Below are positions 45,252 through 57,009 of a stretch of 64,000 bases of DNA, in pieces. Below the pieces are notes generated by a model, which was not told where the DNA came from, ran no database searches, and worked only from the letters and a program-made list of their open reading frames with translations. A program made the translations under genes and the position numbers. The stretch is from Deinandra increscens subsp. villosa (taxonomy: Eukaryota > Streptophyta > Magnoliopsida > Asterales > Asteraceae), in contig JBCNJP010000017.1 in assembly GCA_039602395.1 (NCBI GenBank), positions 20,391,279 through 20,455,278 of the forward strand, given 5' to 3'. Every line of letters begins with the position of its first letter. Position 1 is the first letter of the stretch.

Positions 45252-46735
45252 CGTTAAATTGTCAATCACAAACTCCTCATCCTCGAGAACCATATTGTGT
45301 AAAATTATACAACCATGCATTACGTTCTGCATTTTGTTTTGGTGCCAACTTCGTGAGGGCTCGGCAATGATATGCCAATTACTTACTAAAAGAGCAAAAT
45401 TGTGTTCAATGTCTTTTCTAGCAGTGCTATAAGCTTTTGTATATTACGTTTTTCACCTACGGGAGCTATAAATCCATTCACAATTGTAGAATATATGAGA
45501 GAAATCCCATCCCCCAAATAATATCCACGCTCGTATGACACTTCGTATTTCAAATGAGGAGTTGCACTCAGTCACTCACGACCCTCTATGACAGCATCCC
45601 AAATAGATGATTGATCCAAAACATTTATGTCGTTTGATCTCGTGACACCAACAAAATCATGCAAAATCCACATGTATGAAGCAACGACTTCGAGCATAAT
45701 GGAAGGATTTTTGTGATCACCGCGCATAAACTGACCTCTCAAAGCGTTGAGACAATCCTTCCGCTCCCAATGTGTGAAGTTAGTGCTACCAAGCATTCCA
45801 GAAAAAAACCCATTTGTTTTCATGGTACTCATAAAGTGGTTTAATGTCGCTTGCGGTAGGTCTACGTAAATATTCTCTTATACAACTTGTACACACCTAA
45901 TATTTGAATTCATTAAGAATCAAACCTAGTAATTAAAATTCAGTTGACATAAATATTAAATAATACCTTTAGAAAACTTCTGCATGCAAGACCTCATCAT
46001 CTGATCGGACATCCTCAAATACTCATCGAAGCAATCCCCAGAATTACTGTACGCGATCATACAAAGGCTGCGGTGCACTTTTGCATAGCAGTGGAATCAA
46101 TCCTACCTCTCGCATCAGACATTTATTGGAACCACAACCCCCCTCTCTCTTTAAATCGTTCACTATTCTTAAAAGATAAATCCCGACTCATACGAAAACG
46201 TCAAAGAAACAACTCAGTGGGGGTAGCCGGACATTCAGCAAAATAATCTCTTACAAGACTATTGTGACCCGCTTCACGATTACGGTTGAGACAAGCTCTT
46301 CAAGTCAATACTCGTGTCGCTTGTGCGTTTAGCCTTTGTTGATTTCAATGAACAATCATTTGAAACATCATATTAGAGGCCACGTCGGATGAGTCATCAT
46401 CAGATGATGATGATAAAATGATATCATCCATAATTTTTTTTGGAGGTTTAGTAGAGAAATTTACAAGAAAAATGGTGATGAGTGGTGAAAATATAGTGAA
46501 ATTGTGATGGGGTTTAAATAAGGTGGGAATTTAATTAATTAATTAAATTTCTTTTTGAATCTGGTTCTAACGGATAGTTTGAGACCCCTTCAACTGTAAT
46601 ATTAAGGCTTTGGCCTCCTCTTCACATGCACAAGGTTTCTCACGCAAAACCACGGAGCCACCCTTTCACGCCATAGGGGGCGGTATTCCTCGTCGCCAAG
46701 CGGTGCGTGATCCCCTTCCACGCCGTGGTGACTAG
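45165..46735 (-). pseudogene. PIF/Harbinger DDE nuclease pseudogene with 5' flank
   Basis: On the minus strand: an N-terminal region (about 46330-46090, RDYFAE.P.TPTELF), an exon ending SCMQKFSK before a GTATTA donor (about 45965), and the core LGSTNFTHWERKDCLNALRGQF...GDHKNPSIMLEVVASYMWILH...GVTRSNDINVLDQSS (45832-45572), which contains the GS-DC-HW and HGV--SNNDINVL signatures of plant PIF transposases. Then comes LKYEVSYERGYYLGDGI, with the C-terminal VMHGCIILHNMVLEDEEF near 45300. Several frameshifts and stops (for example at 45567) break it. The 5' flank to about 46735 matches 1-615. These nucleases cut TIRs with help from a Myb-like ORF1 such as 1441-3809. Confidence 0.85.
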
Positions 46736-46930
46736 TGTATATCGCATCGCATACTCTAATAAGTGAGTATATCATGTGACACTTGTCACTCTTAGGTTCA
46801 ATCTTAACTAAAATTTTCCACCAAATCCTTATGGCCCATTTGTAATCCATTTCTAATAAATGGTGGTCATTTAAGTTAATGAGATGACAATGAAGTTAAT
46901 GCTAAGTAAAATATTTTCATATTTTTTACA

Positions 46931-46996
<66 letters not shown>
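46736..46996. other. Intergenic, ending in (TA)n
   Basis: No gene is seen; (TA)n at 46938-46996 flanks the next MITE. Confidence 0.5.
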
Positions 46997-47000
<4 letters not shown>

Positions 47001-47171
47001 TAGGTTCAAATGAGAACTTTTTATTTTGAGAACTTTTGAGAACTAAATCTCAACCACAAATTTCAGGGGGACCACTACAATTCATGGGAGGGGGGATACA
47101 TGTAAATAAACTTGTGGCTCAAATTAGTTCTTTTTAGTTCTCAAATCAAATTGGTTCTCAAATGATCCTCC

Positions 47172-47175
<4 letters not shown>
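46997..47175. mobile_element. Mutator-type MITE (28613 family) in (TA)n
   Basis: 179 bp, same orientation as 28613-28792. The left end GGGTTAGGTTCAAATGAG and the inward-read right end AGGGGGAGGATCATTTGAG lead into AGAAC. ATATATATA lies on both sides within (TA)n (46938-46996 and 47176-47213). Confidence 0.85.
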
Positions 47176-47219
<44 letters not shown>

Positions 47220-48949
47220 AATGTATAGGGTTTCTTAAAAATTGTTCGACATATCAAACTGATAGACCATGAACCGTAAAGACGACCATTTCGCTATCTA
47301 GCTCGATTTCTTTCTGCTCATCTCTTACAATGACGCAACTACCGTTACGAAAATTACCTGGGATAATTATGCCCCTCAGATGCTTGTGGCCCATTTTTAA
47401 TCCATTTCTCCGACCCATTAGCCTTTTTTTTTCCACAACCTTAATTTATTGTTTCATTGTTCTTCTCACACATCCTCTCATCTCCTTATCAACATCCTCA
47501 CACCCAACCATTCATCTCTGGTTATTGATTAGTTATCTTTTAACAGGATTAATTTTCTTGTGCTCATATGGTCTTCTGCTTTTAAACAACCTTTGTTGCA
47601 TATTTGTCACATGTCTAAAAAGTAATTGGGACCCAACGACTTCTAATTACCTAATTTATTCATAGAATTGTTATCAACTCGCAGCAGCAGTTGATGAGGC
47701 TAAAGAGTTCCTTATAAGATGAACATGCGTGTATTAAACATGTAATGTTTTTCATAGTGTACTAGTGATATATAATCTTAAAATGTTTATTATCCTTACA
47801 TGAAGCTATTTTCTATGTTGTGGTCGTAGTTCTCAACTTAGGAAATATTGAGTTTAACAGAGGGAATGAACCAGATTCCTCTCAACCTAAATGTGATAAA
47901 CTGTCACACCTCACTCGGACGGTGGGTCGGGGACATGACATGTGATGGATTAAAGTCAAAGGTCATAACAACAACGACTAAACAAGTCATCGATTCAATT
48001 CTAAACATATTCTAAAATACACAATGAAAATAAGTATGTCTAAAAGTATTCATTATAATCATCGTAAGGAAATTATCAAGACTTAAAAGGGCATAATGCC
48101 ACTAGGCATAATGCTATGAAGTCTCCCAAAAGGTTGCTAAAAAGAACGATGATTCCATCTAAGCCAAAACGGGTTCCTAGTCCAAAGCTTCATTTGCGGC
48201 ATTTCTACTAACCTGAGAATGAAATGAATAAAGAGGTCAATAAAAAGTTGGTGAGAACATGAATTTATACAAAAGACCCAATTCATAAACCAATTTCGTA
48301 AGGGATAAGGGGGGATGGTATGGAGCTCGGCTTGGGGGTTCAGCTTGAGGGGCTCCAACGGTTTCCACACCATGTGATTCGACTAGGTGTGCGACTACTT
48401 GATTCACGGCTAGTCACGGCTATATTTAGCCGCATGAAACTGAAGGCAACCTAAGAATACGTAAGAAAGAGAATGAGCAATTTGTTAAACCATATTTCCC
48501 TTTTTCTTGCTTAATCGATCTACGCCTCACAATAATGCAATGAAACATGAAATTGATCGCATCATCATGCTCGAAATCATAAGACGATTTAAATGAGATG
48601 TGGTTCAATGCAGCTTGGTGATGGTTTGAAAAAAAGATATCGAGGAACCCATAACGCCAATGAACATGAAGCCTTAGGCTTCAATTCATGACCATACCCA
48701 CCATTTTGGCTTCAAAACTTCTCATTGTCTTCTCTCTCATATTGCACCACTCCATTGGATGTTCAATTTGGAGCCATAGGCTTCATTCATGATCATACCC
48801 CCACCATAATAGATACATGATATAAGCATTTAAATTGCACTGGTAAACATCTATTAACAAATTAGGAGAGATTCAATACATGATTTATTGGCAATATGTC
48901 ATAAGGGTGCGTTTAAAAAACCAATAAAAACAGAGATCCGTAAGTGTGC
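47176..48949. other. Intergenic, unassigned; possible LTR-like start
   Basis: No supported gene. 'ctgtcacacctcactcggac' at about 47902 resembles LTR starts of gypsy-type elements, but no partner or end was found. Short open frames around 47330-47665 and 48137-48373 have no recognisable motif. Confidence 0.3.
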
Positions 48950-51720
48950 ACAAACCCGTTTTTTTTTTTAACCAGTTCCCGTTACAAACCGGTTCAGGTT
49001 ATAAGTGTTGACCAGTCAAAACTGGTTATAGGGGGAACCGGACCGGGTACTAACCGGTTTTTGCTATAAAAATTGTATAACCGATAGTAATCGATTTGGG
49101 ACCGGTTACCAACCGATTTGGAGGGACCGAGTTTGTTAACCAGATTTTCTGGTTGGGTGGAACTGGACGTTTTTCTGCCTTTTCTTTTTTTAAAAACACC
49201 ACCAAACTTCTAAAAAACATAAAAAAGGTTCATATTTTATTGCACACTTCAATAACAAAGGACAAGAAAAATCAAAGACAAACATCAAAGGGGTTTAAAA
49301 CTCAAAACATCAAAGACAAACATGCAAACAATTAATTTATTTTATTTTTTGTTGCATCGTAAATTCATTTAGTCATTTTGTTTTACTCTCCTGAACTAGA
49401 AGAACCGGACCTCAAGTAGTGGTCGCATCCGGCTTCATCATCGGTCATTCCCGAGCTCAATCCAGTAGAAACCTCGTCTTCATACAATTCAACTTCATAT
49501 TCTAACTCGCCTTCAAGTGTAACAACATTTTGAATCCTTTCCACACCATCCAAGTAATCTTTCAAGCGTATTGACATCTCCACCGAAGCTGGAGTTAGCC
49601 TTGTTCTCCTAACCGATATCACCCTGCCACTAACAGGAAAACTGATTCCAAAGCTACCGTTAACGCTTGGACAGTTAGTAGATCTCGGGCCATGACGGAA
49701 AGCACGGGAAATCTATCTTCCTTTGCTTTCCACCAAGCCAGCAAGTCAAAGTTTTTAAAACCTTGGATCCCAATCCCTGATAGAAAATCGGTCCCCCATA
49801 CCTTCCGAGTTCGCCACTCGGAGTGTTACCCCTTTGCCTGTTAACATTTGTGTCTGAAAACATGTTGTACTAGTCCATGTACAGACCCGTGATACTACTT
49901 GCACCCGCACCCGAATGTTGTGTTTGTTACATTGTAATTTCGTGAATCGTTGACATTTGACCATATTTAGCAACATACACATCAAACATGTTTGAAAGAT
50001 CTTGGTTAAACTTATTATTTTAAATCTGTATCAATGTTTGCTTCATCGGTATACAAATCCAAAGCAAAACATATATTTTCAATTAATGATTCGGTCCCAC
50101 CCACATTTATGTAAGGGTTTAAGGCGGCAACACAAGTAATAACCGCCAGGATATCTTGAAAATATTTGATAATTTTTTTTCATTGATTTGACCATTTTGG
50201 GAAAGGTGATGGCATATATGAATATTCATTTAATTATTTACACATCACATATAATTAGTTTCGAAACAAAGGACTAGTTGGGTATAAACTCCCGATAGAA
50301 ATGTTGTTGATGTTTCGAAAACATGTAGCAACTTTGTTAAACTTTCAATAAGAGTCCAACTCGAAAGAGGAAATTCTACAAGTTTAGAATGTCTATAACA
50401 AAGATCGTTATGATATGATCGTAAACTTTCTTTTTGTTGAATTGCTTTTTCAAACATGTTACATGTCGAGTTCCATCTAGTATGTATCTCCCAATATATT
50501 GAGACCTAAACAAATGGAATTCGCTTGTTTACAATATTTTTCTATAGGCACTATGCCTACTTGGTTTACTAAAAACATCCGATAGCATTTTTCTAAAACC
50601 TTTAACTATTGGGCCTACAATCTTCAAACCATCTTGCACACATAAGTCGATTATGTGTGCAACACAACGACTATGAAAAAACCGACCAACACAAATTGGT
50701 TTATTTTAGTTTTAGTTATTGTATGGCACACATGTTATTTGACGCGTTACCAAAACAGATTGAAAACAATTTTTCTTCTAAACCAAAAACCCGAATAACT
50801 TTGTCGATTTTATAAAATATATTTTGACTCGTTTGAAGAAAATCAAGTTGTTCAAAAGCTATTGTGTGTTTCATCATTTGCCAATCACCCGTTTGTACCC
50901 AATGAGCGGTCACACAAATGAAAGATTCGGGTGACCGTAAGGAGTCGACCAACAGTCGCTAGTTAAGTTAACACAAGTTTGTAATTGTGAAAATCCTTCA
51001 ATTAATGAATTTTTTGCCATTTTCCATAATTTCAAGCAATCACGTCTAAGGGTAGTGCGACTTACATGGGTATAGCGAGGTTGTAGATGCTTTTGAATGA
51101 GTCGAGTCAAGCGTTCGTTATCGAAGTGGCTGAACTGTAAACTTTGTTGAATCACGAAATTCGCCATTGCTTCTCAAGTCCGCTCAAGATCATGAGTGGA
51201 TATTGCTCCTTCATTTGTCATCGACACTTGATCTTGAGCTTCTTGCGCCTTGAGAATTGGACAATGAGGATGCGAGATGTGTTGCTTCAAAGTTGAATTT
51301 GCATCTTTTCTCATTAACTTGCCACACAACTTGCACCGAGCTTTGTTTGGACCCCTCATCATCATACACATATCAAAATGTTGTCAAATATCTGGATTTC
51401 GATTCGTTGCAATGACTTCACCAACAACGTTCTTGGGAATTTCACGACCCCATGTTCACCGAAGTGTTAGCACTTGAACTTGCCATTTGAGCGATTTTTT
51501 TTTAGAGTTTTAGAGGTTTGTGACTGGTTTTTTTTTGTCCGGTTTTTACGACCGGTTCCCTAACCGGTTCACAACCTTGAATCCCCTAACCGATACACAA
51601 TCGACGGGCCTGTTTTTAACCGAACCGGTGGTTTTATATAATCGGTTCCTCTGCTAACCATTTTTAATTATTAATTTCTAATCGGTCGTGTAACCGGGTT
51701 TTTTTTTTATTTTTTTTTAT
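48950..51720 (-). mobile_element. hAT-family element (limits approximate)
   Basis: A decayed hAT transposase gene is flanked on both sides (about 48960-49160 and 51530-51710) by dense CCGGTT/AACCGG words in both orientations, consistent with subterminal transposase-binding repeats. Exact TIRs and the 8-bp duplication were not identified. Confidence 0.6.
49383..51490 (-). pseudogene. hAT transposase with BED zinc finger
   Basis: On the minus strand in order: BED finger (about 51395-51240: NKARCKLCGKLMRKDANSTLKQHISH, C-x2-C...H-x4-H), where a TGA replaces the conserved Trp codon just upstream; FVIQQSLQFSHFDNERLTRL and TCVNLTSDCWSTPYGHPNLSFV (RNase H-like start, about 51167-50910); SFICVTAHWVQTGDWQMMKHTI; middle fragments to 49690; and the C-terminal dimerisation region FPVLSVMARDLLTV...FPVSGRVISVRRTRLTPASVEM (about 49740-49560), ending in an acidic tail at 49383. 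Frameshifts and stops separate the blocks, so no full transposase is made. Confidence 0.82.
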
Positions 51721-52053
51721 TTTCTTTTATTTTATCATCTCTAATATATACTAAAAGTCGTTGTCATTGAGTTTCATGTAGTAACGACATTCCTCACTAC
51801 AAGTTTAACTAAAAGATTTAACATTTAAATTTCAAACCACTAGGAAAATGCTGTTAGAAAAATTATGAGTGGGAGATAGCTGGTTCACTTTTAACCAACA
51901 CTTTTCCAATTGTATTTCAGATTTTGAATTTTCTAAACAAAATTAAACATGTAAGACAAGCAGTCGACATTTTGACGATACTAAAACTAGAGAACACTTT
52001 CAAGTTTCATAATCTCATTCTAAACCACACCACTTGATACTAAAACTAAATAC
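51721..52053. other. AT-rich 3' flank of the Dof gene
   Basis: No gene is seen. On the minus strand it would hold the Dof 3' UTR and polyadenylation region. Confidence 0.4.
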
Positions 52054-52100
52054 ATGACAACATATTACCCTATAATAATCACTTCCAATCGTCTACCACC

Positions 52101-52688
52101 CTATTTCATTGCATTCCCCAGCGTCGAACTCACAAGTTCCGGCAAAACAAAACAATCTCCACCACCCTCTTCACTCTCCGACTGCCACGTACTCCCACCC
52201 CCGCCGCCGCCGGAGATACCACCCCCTCCGATTCCGGCAAACGGCCACATCGTCCTCCCATCTCGATCAAACCCACAAACATCCGGCATAAACAGCCCCG
52301 CGTTACTCAAAAGCGACATGAAACTACCGCCGCCGAACGGCATGAAACCGGGGGCGGGGGCGGAGGGAAGCACGTGGCGAAACTCCAAACTACCGGAGTC
52401 GTCACGTGAGGCGCTGGTGGAGACACGTGACCGTTTAGCGTTCTTCCGCCTGCAGCCGCCGACCGGGATGTCACGGAGAGTGCCGCCGTGAGTCCAGTAC
52501 CGGCGGCAGGTCTTGCAAAAGTGACGTGGCTGAGAGAAGTTGTAGTTGTTGTAGTAACAGAATTTGGTGTTGGTGGACTGGCACCGTGGGCATGGAAGGT
52601 GTTCTGGCTCCTGCGGCGGCGGCGGTGGCGGACCATGGTGGTTCTTGACGGTGGTTGTGTGAGGGTTGTCGCCGGCGTCTGATGGCAT
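52101..52688 (-). CDS. Dof zinc-finger transcription factor
   Basis: A complete single-exon gene of 195 residues. Dof proteins are plant-specific nuclear transcription factors that bind AAAG cores. The Dof finger occupies about residues 33-85 with the exact C-x2-C-x21-C-x2-C spacing (Cys33, 36, 58, 61), including CYYNNYNFSQPRHFCKTC, then RRYWTHGGTLRDIPVGG and a basic RRKNAKRSR tail that probably acts as a nuclear-localisation signal. A proline run precedes it. The C-terminal half is Gly/Ser-rich (GIGGGGISGGGGGG) followed by an acidic ESEEGGG, a plausible activation region. WTHGGTLRDIPVGG suggests a Dof3.4/3.5-like clade, but I cannot assign an orthologue. The start is the first in-frame ATG of the only open frame, and codon use is GC-rich compared with the neighbours. 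It is the only intact host gene seen in the window. Confidence 0.95.
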   Translation of the reverse strand: MPSDAGDNPHTTTVKNHHGPPPPPPQEPEHLPCPRCQSTNTKFCYYNNYNFSQPRHFCKTCRRYWTHGGTLRDIPVGGCRRKNAKRSRVSTSASRDDSGSLEFRHVLPSAPAPGFMPFGGGSFMSLLSNAGLFMPDVCGFDRDGRTMWPFAGIGGGGISGGGGGGSTWQSESEEGGGDCFVLPELVSSTLGNAMK

Positions 52689-53000
52689 TTTGGTGTGGGT
52701 TTTGGGAGGAGGGGGAAAGTGGGGGTTTTAATGTAGAACTAGAGAGAGATTCTGAAGGGATATATTCCTTCTATAGAGCAGGAGCAGGAGCAGGCTTTAG
52801 CAGAGTGGGTGTTTTGGGAGACAAGGTTTCAGACGGCTGCGACGACGGAGGAGAGAGAGAGAGGGATATTGCATGTCGGCTGTGATTAATGATAACACAG
52901 CCACAGAGCCAGGGTCTTGAAAACAGAGCATCTCTTCATGGATAATAGGAGAGAGTTTTTACATACTGGTTTTTGGAGGGTTTTGGTTTTTGTTTTTCTT
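52689..53000 (-). promoter_or_regulatory. Dof gene 5' leader and promoter region
   Basis: On the minus strand, upstream of the ATG, the leader is pyrimidine-rich, with a CT microsatellite ((GA)n on the plus strand at about 52851-52864). Such CT-rich leaders are common in plant genes. A definite TATA box was not identified. Confidence 0.45.
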
Positions 53001-53013
53001 AAATGGTTTTTTA

Positions 53014-53123
53014 AGCATCTCCTGTTTTTTGTTTTGGTTGGTCTGTGTCCCCCCTAGTTTCTTGCTAGGTTGGGCGTTGTGTTGCCTTTGTGCCAATGAA
53101 TTAGCCGTTCCAAAAAAAAAAAA
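53014..53123 (+). mobile_element. LINE 3' tail (extreme 5' truncation)
   Basis: About 110 bp ending in 'gaattagccgttcc' and an A tail, flanked by the 13-bp duplication AAATGGTTTTTTA (53001-53013 and 53124-53136). The same tail occurs inverted at 59881-59976, so this is a dispersed family. It lies just upstream of the Dof leader, in opposite orientation. Confidence 0.85.
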
Positions 53124-53136
53124 AAATGGTTTTTTA

Positions 53137-53523
53137 GCTTTTGAAATGTGAAAAAAATAGGTGAAAATTTTATAAAGTGTAAAAATTAAACTATAATACA
53201 ATACACAACATGTTGTACCACCCATAATGCTCAAGTTACAACTCCTTATGCACAAATATGTACCTCATTTGAAGCTAAAGTTACAATTTGTGATGCACAA
53301 AGAAGTTCAGATGAAGCTTCACGCCTTTACACGGGTGGGGCCCTTATTTGGATTGTTTTCTGTCTTCTCCCATACCAAATTGAAGCCCCCATGCCTCTAT
53401 GATTGCTTTATCCCATACCTCTCTCTCATAAAAAACCTACCATATCCCCGATCGTTTCTCTCCATTTTACTCATCCATTCGGTTTTTGCAGAAGCTTTAG
53501 CGTTAGAGATCTCGGCTAACAAC
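53137..53523 (+). promoter_or_regulatory. Upstream region of the MCM6 exon
   Basis: Contains the pyrimidine-rich leader 'cctctctctcataaa' and the segment running into AACAACATGG at the start codon. No E2F site is evident by eye. Confidence 0.4.
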
Positions 53524-53603
53524 ATGGATTCGTTCGGCGGCGTATACTTCACCGACGAGAAAGCAGCCAAGGTCGAGAATTTCTTCTTGGAGTTCCTGAA
53601 GAG
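53524..53603 (+). CDS. MCM6: MCM6 first exon (replication licensing helicase subunit), only this exon visible
   Basis: The exon encodes MDSFGGVYFTDEKAAKVENF and then FLEFLKR, closely resembling the start of plant MCM6 (pattern M-FGG---DE-A--VEN-FLEFLKSF). MCM6 is a subunit of the hexameric MCM2-7 replicative helicase in the nucleus. The exon ends at AAGAG|GTACAA with a split codon. The expected second exon (FRLD...YYEAEIEA) is not found anywhere downstream in the window. Either intron 1 is very large and full of TEs (LTR element at 54141), or this is a detached gene fragment. The two cannot be told apart here. Confidence 0.7.
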
Positions 53604-54140
53604 GTACAACTATAGGGTTTTCTTTCAACATTTGTAGATCCAGAATCAGTTGAAGTAAGTAATCACTTTTCACAGGCGTTCTCCTTTATGGTATCGTCTT
53701 CAACTCGATGGATGGATGGAGCAGATCTACACATACTTCCGATGGAGTATCTACATCGTCTTCAGCCCTAATTTACAACAATGATTTCAGGTTAGTTCTT
53801 TATCGATCCTTCTATGTCGTTTTTTTGCTGTGTATCAAGTCTCGATTCATCTCTGCATTTACATCAAATGGCTTTCCTAGGGCTCAAAACATGTAATTTG
53901 GTGTGTCCTCTTGGATACTATATATGCAGATTTATTGTGAAATTTTGGATAGTGTTTCTCTGTGTTGAATTCTTTTCCAGGTTAAAATCCGATATTTGTT
54001 TTTGTTTGTTGTAGTTTGATATAGCTGTGACTTTATTACGTGGGTTTTCCTAATTCATAAAGCAGTTTGAACCATTCTTTTGTACCTATTTTATCTGAAG
54101 TTCTTTATGTTCAAGGTGCAGGGTTGAATTCGATTATCCT
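53604..54140 (+). other. Intron-like sequence after the MCM6 exon
   Basis: T-rich, with a short open stretch at 53708-53793 (MDGWSRSTHTSDGVSTSSSA) ending at TTTCAG|GTTAGT. It has no similarity I recognise to MCM6 exon 2. Confidence 0.35.
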
Positions 54141-54560
54141 TGTAGGTCCAGAAATCTCCCAAACACACGATATCTTAATCAAACACGAGTGCGGAATCCT
54201 CGTATAAGATCGATTCAAGAAGAATAGTAGAAGAAGAGATTCAATCTATGATAAAGATTGAATCTTGAATGAAGAACAACTACTATTGAAGCTTTAGATC
54301 TGATCGTAAACAACAACAAGCAAGAAGAAATCGTAAACTTGGATCAAAAGGCTTGGTTAAACATAAACACACATGGGTTTATATAGGTACCCAATGGGTT
54401 TACTATTGGGCCCCTTGTGGATCATAAACCCAATAGTAAACCCAAACCCAATCATAAACTACCCTAATTACAATAGCAAACTAGCCTATGATTCTAATGA
54501 AACCCTCTAAGCCCAGCCCAACATGTTTAATATTACAAGCCTTATAATCTAGCCTCTACA
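54141..54560 (-). repeat. 3' LTR (420 bp)
   Basis: TGTAGGTCC...CTCTACA. The first 115 bp match 59723-59840 with one mismatch near the start. A related but diverged LTR lies at 62885-63282. Confidence 0.88.
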
Positions 54561-54573
54561 ATCTTCCCCTAGG
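54561..54573 (-). promoter_or_regulatory. Polypurine tract
   Basis: On the minus strand CCTAGGGGAAGAT lies directly upstream of the LTR start TGTAG. The same string adjoins the LTR at 63282. Confidence 0.8.
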
Positions 54574-55254
54574 CTTGTGATATTAAATGTCTTCGATCTT
54601 TGAAATTCTTCTTCTTGAGTGGTTGGCATAGATGCTGATGAAGATTCTTTCCGCAGAAATCTTCATTGGGTTTCATGACGGGCACTTGGGACTTCCTCTT
54701 GATCAGCATCAGCTTGAACTTCTTGAAATGGACAAGCAATGAAATGGAGGACTCTCATTGACTTGCTTCTTAAACGAACTGGTTCTTGCTGAATCTTCGG
54801 TAACTGTCTTGAATCTCCAAAACAATTAGAGGTTAAATTTTGAAAAAACCTCTAACTGTGAAGAACTTGATTGTTGATCTTCAAACTTCATGAACTCTGA
54901 CTGCTCTCTGTATCATTTTCTTTTTCAAAGATTTGACTTGAAATCTTCAGCTTCCCCTTGCTTTTGAGCATTTTCTTTGAAAAACTTTTGAAGCTTCAAA
55001 AGAAACCAACAACTTCCCCTAAACAGTTGCTTTTCCAGATGGAAGTCTTGTCCGGCTGGTTCTTTAACTTTGAGCAGCAGCAGCATCAGCAGCAACTTTC
55101 TATCATCAACCTGTCTGACACACATTTGAAGAAAAAAATATACTCCACCAGACATTTGATGACTGGTCTTTGGGTTAGGAGGTAATTATCATCTGTTCAG
55201 TTGATTCAAATTAACATAATTTTAACCAAACACCCTAATATAGATTACGGGTTT

Positions 55255-55610
55255 TCTATAAAACTTCCCCTGAACCCAAGACCTCTAAAGACTTCCCCTT
55301 AGCTGATAACTTCCCCTCAGCTAAGGACTTCCCCTGAGATAATACATATTATCTTCGAGTTCCCTTCAGATACTATGTATTATGGAAGTCTTTTCATTAG
55401 ATAATAAGTATGATCCTCGAGTTCCCTTCGGATAATACTTATTATCCCCTCTCCTTCCCCTAAAAATTTGTCAAGATCTGACGGAGGAAGTCTTTTCCAT
55501 TAGATAATAAGTATCATCCTCGAGTTCCCTTTGGATAATACTTATTATCCCATACTCCTTCCCCTAAAAATTTGGCAAGATCTGTCGGGGGCATATTGTC
55601 ATGCATTAAA
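55255..55610 (-). repeat. Array of polypurine-tract-like AGGGGAAG words and hairpins
   Basis: On the minus strand AGGGGAAG recurs near 55265, 55292, 55310, 55328, 55452 and 55560. A unit of about 105 bp is doubled (55385-55488 and 55489-55593). Each unit contains GATAATAAGTAT and its exact complement ATACTTATTATC separated by about 23 bases, so each can form a hairpin. A smaller GATAATAcatATTATC precedes them. Confidence 0.75.
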
Positions 55611-57009
55611 ACCCATGAAAAACACATTTTGACTTCTCAAATCAACCTGACCAAGACGAAAACACACCAAAAAGAAATTAACGACTCACACACGAAAGAT
55701 ATAAACTAAACAAATACTTACCAAACCAAACATGAGAAAGTTTACAAGGGATCAAACCGTATGAATCTGACTGAGAAACCCTTTTCAGCTTCAGTTACTC
55801 AACTAGTCCAGGTGATTGCCGGTATGTTTGTCCGCTTTAAACTCAAACCCGTTTAATCCCAACCGAATGGTTCATATTTAATATAGTACAATATTACCAT
55901 CATGTTTAATTGTCCCCACACCCAAGCGTACACAGCAAAACCTACCCAACCTCAGAGTTTATTGAGGATTCACAAACCCCCAACTTGAGGAACCATGCAC
56001 CACGGCTATGACTACCACTTATTTTCATTAACCATTAGTTGGTAATCAGGTCGGCCGCTAAGCACGCAAAGAAGACCAACTGAGTGATTATTTATTCTCT
56101 TTTCTTTTTCATTTTTTTTTAATTTTTCTTTTCATTTCTTTTTCTCATGTGGTGTAGTCATAACAGCAGAAACATGGCGTGTGAGAGAGTGAATACTAGG
56201 TATAATTACCACTCTCAACCCGTTTTTGCTGGGACTCAGTCTTTTAAACCATGCAACCTGGGATGGGAAACTAAACATATATATCTTTTAAGTTCACTGC
56301 ACTTTCATTGGAGGTCATAAGTTTAGGTCGAGCCCACCGAGCATATCACCGTGGAGCTTGCCTTTCACTTCCGCCTTACGCGTGTCAGCCATCTCCAACC
56401 CGGACATTCATTTTACTTCCCCTAAACTTCTCAAAAATAAGACACAAGCAATTAAAAATTGAAAAGCACATTATTTTTGAGGGGTCAACTTTTTCTTCAT
56501 CTTTACATTTCTTCCCCTTGCTTTTTGATTTTTAATGTCACAATCCTGTGAACATCGTTTTTCAGTTTTTTTTTTTAATAGAACACACAAACACACTTAA
56601 AAGCACAAAACACAAAATTTTGCAGACATATGGCCAAGCTAACTTTCAAAGTATTGATTTGAAAATTTTGAGAAAATTGGGTTTCATGACATGCACACTT
56701 CATTGCATTTGAAGTCAAACACATAATCAATCAACAGCTAGCTTAATTGAAACTTTAATGAAATAGGTTTGACTCAAAAGACCCTTTGTTGCCTCATCAT
56801 TCAAACATCCAAGTTAAGAACAGTACCTTTCATGCTGATTTTGACCTTTTACCTCTCAATGAGACATACCTTCCATTTATAGATTACTTGACATGACATG
56901 AAGATACATCTCCTAAACTGTGCCTGGAACAATCACTTATCAATAAACAAATTAGTAATAAAAATGTTAGTGATAATCCTCCTTGATTGTTCCTGCACAG
57001 AGTGAGAGA

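Noticed and set aside
47902..48940. Possible solo LTR beginning TGTCACACC
   Set aside because: No matching end, target duplication or second copy could be identified in the window.
52054..52885. Plus-strand open frames over the Dof gene
   Set aside because: Antisense shadows of a GC-rich coding sequence; the minus frame has the complete Dof finger.
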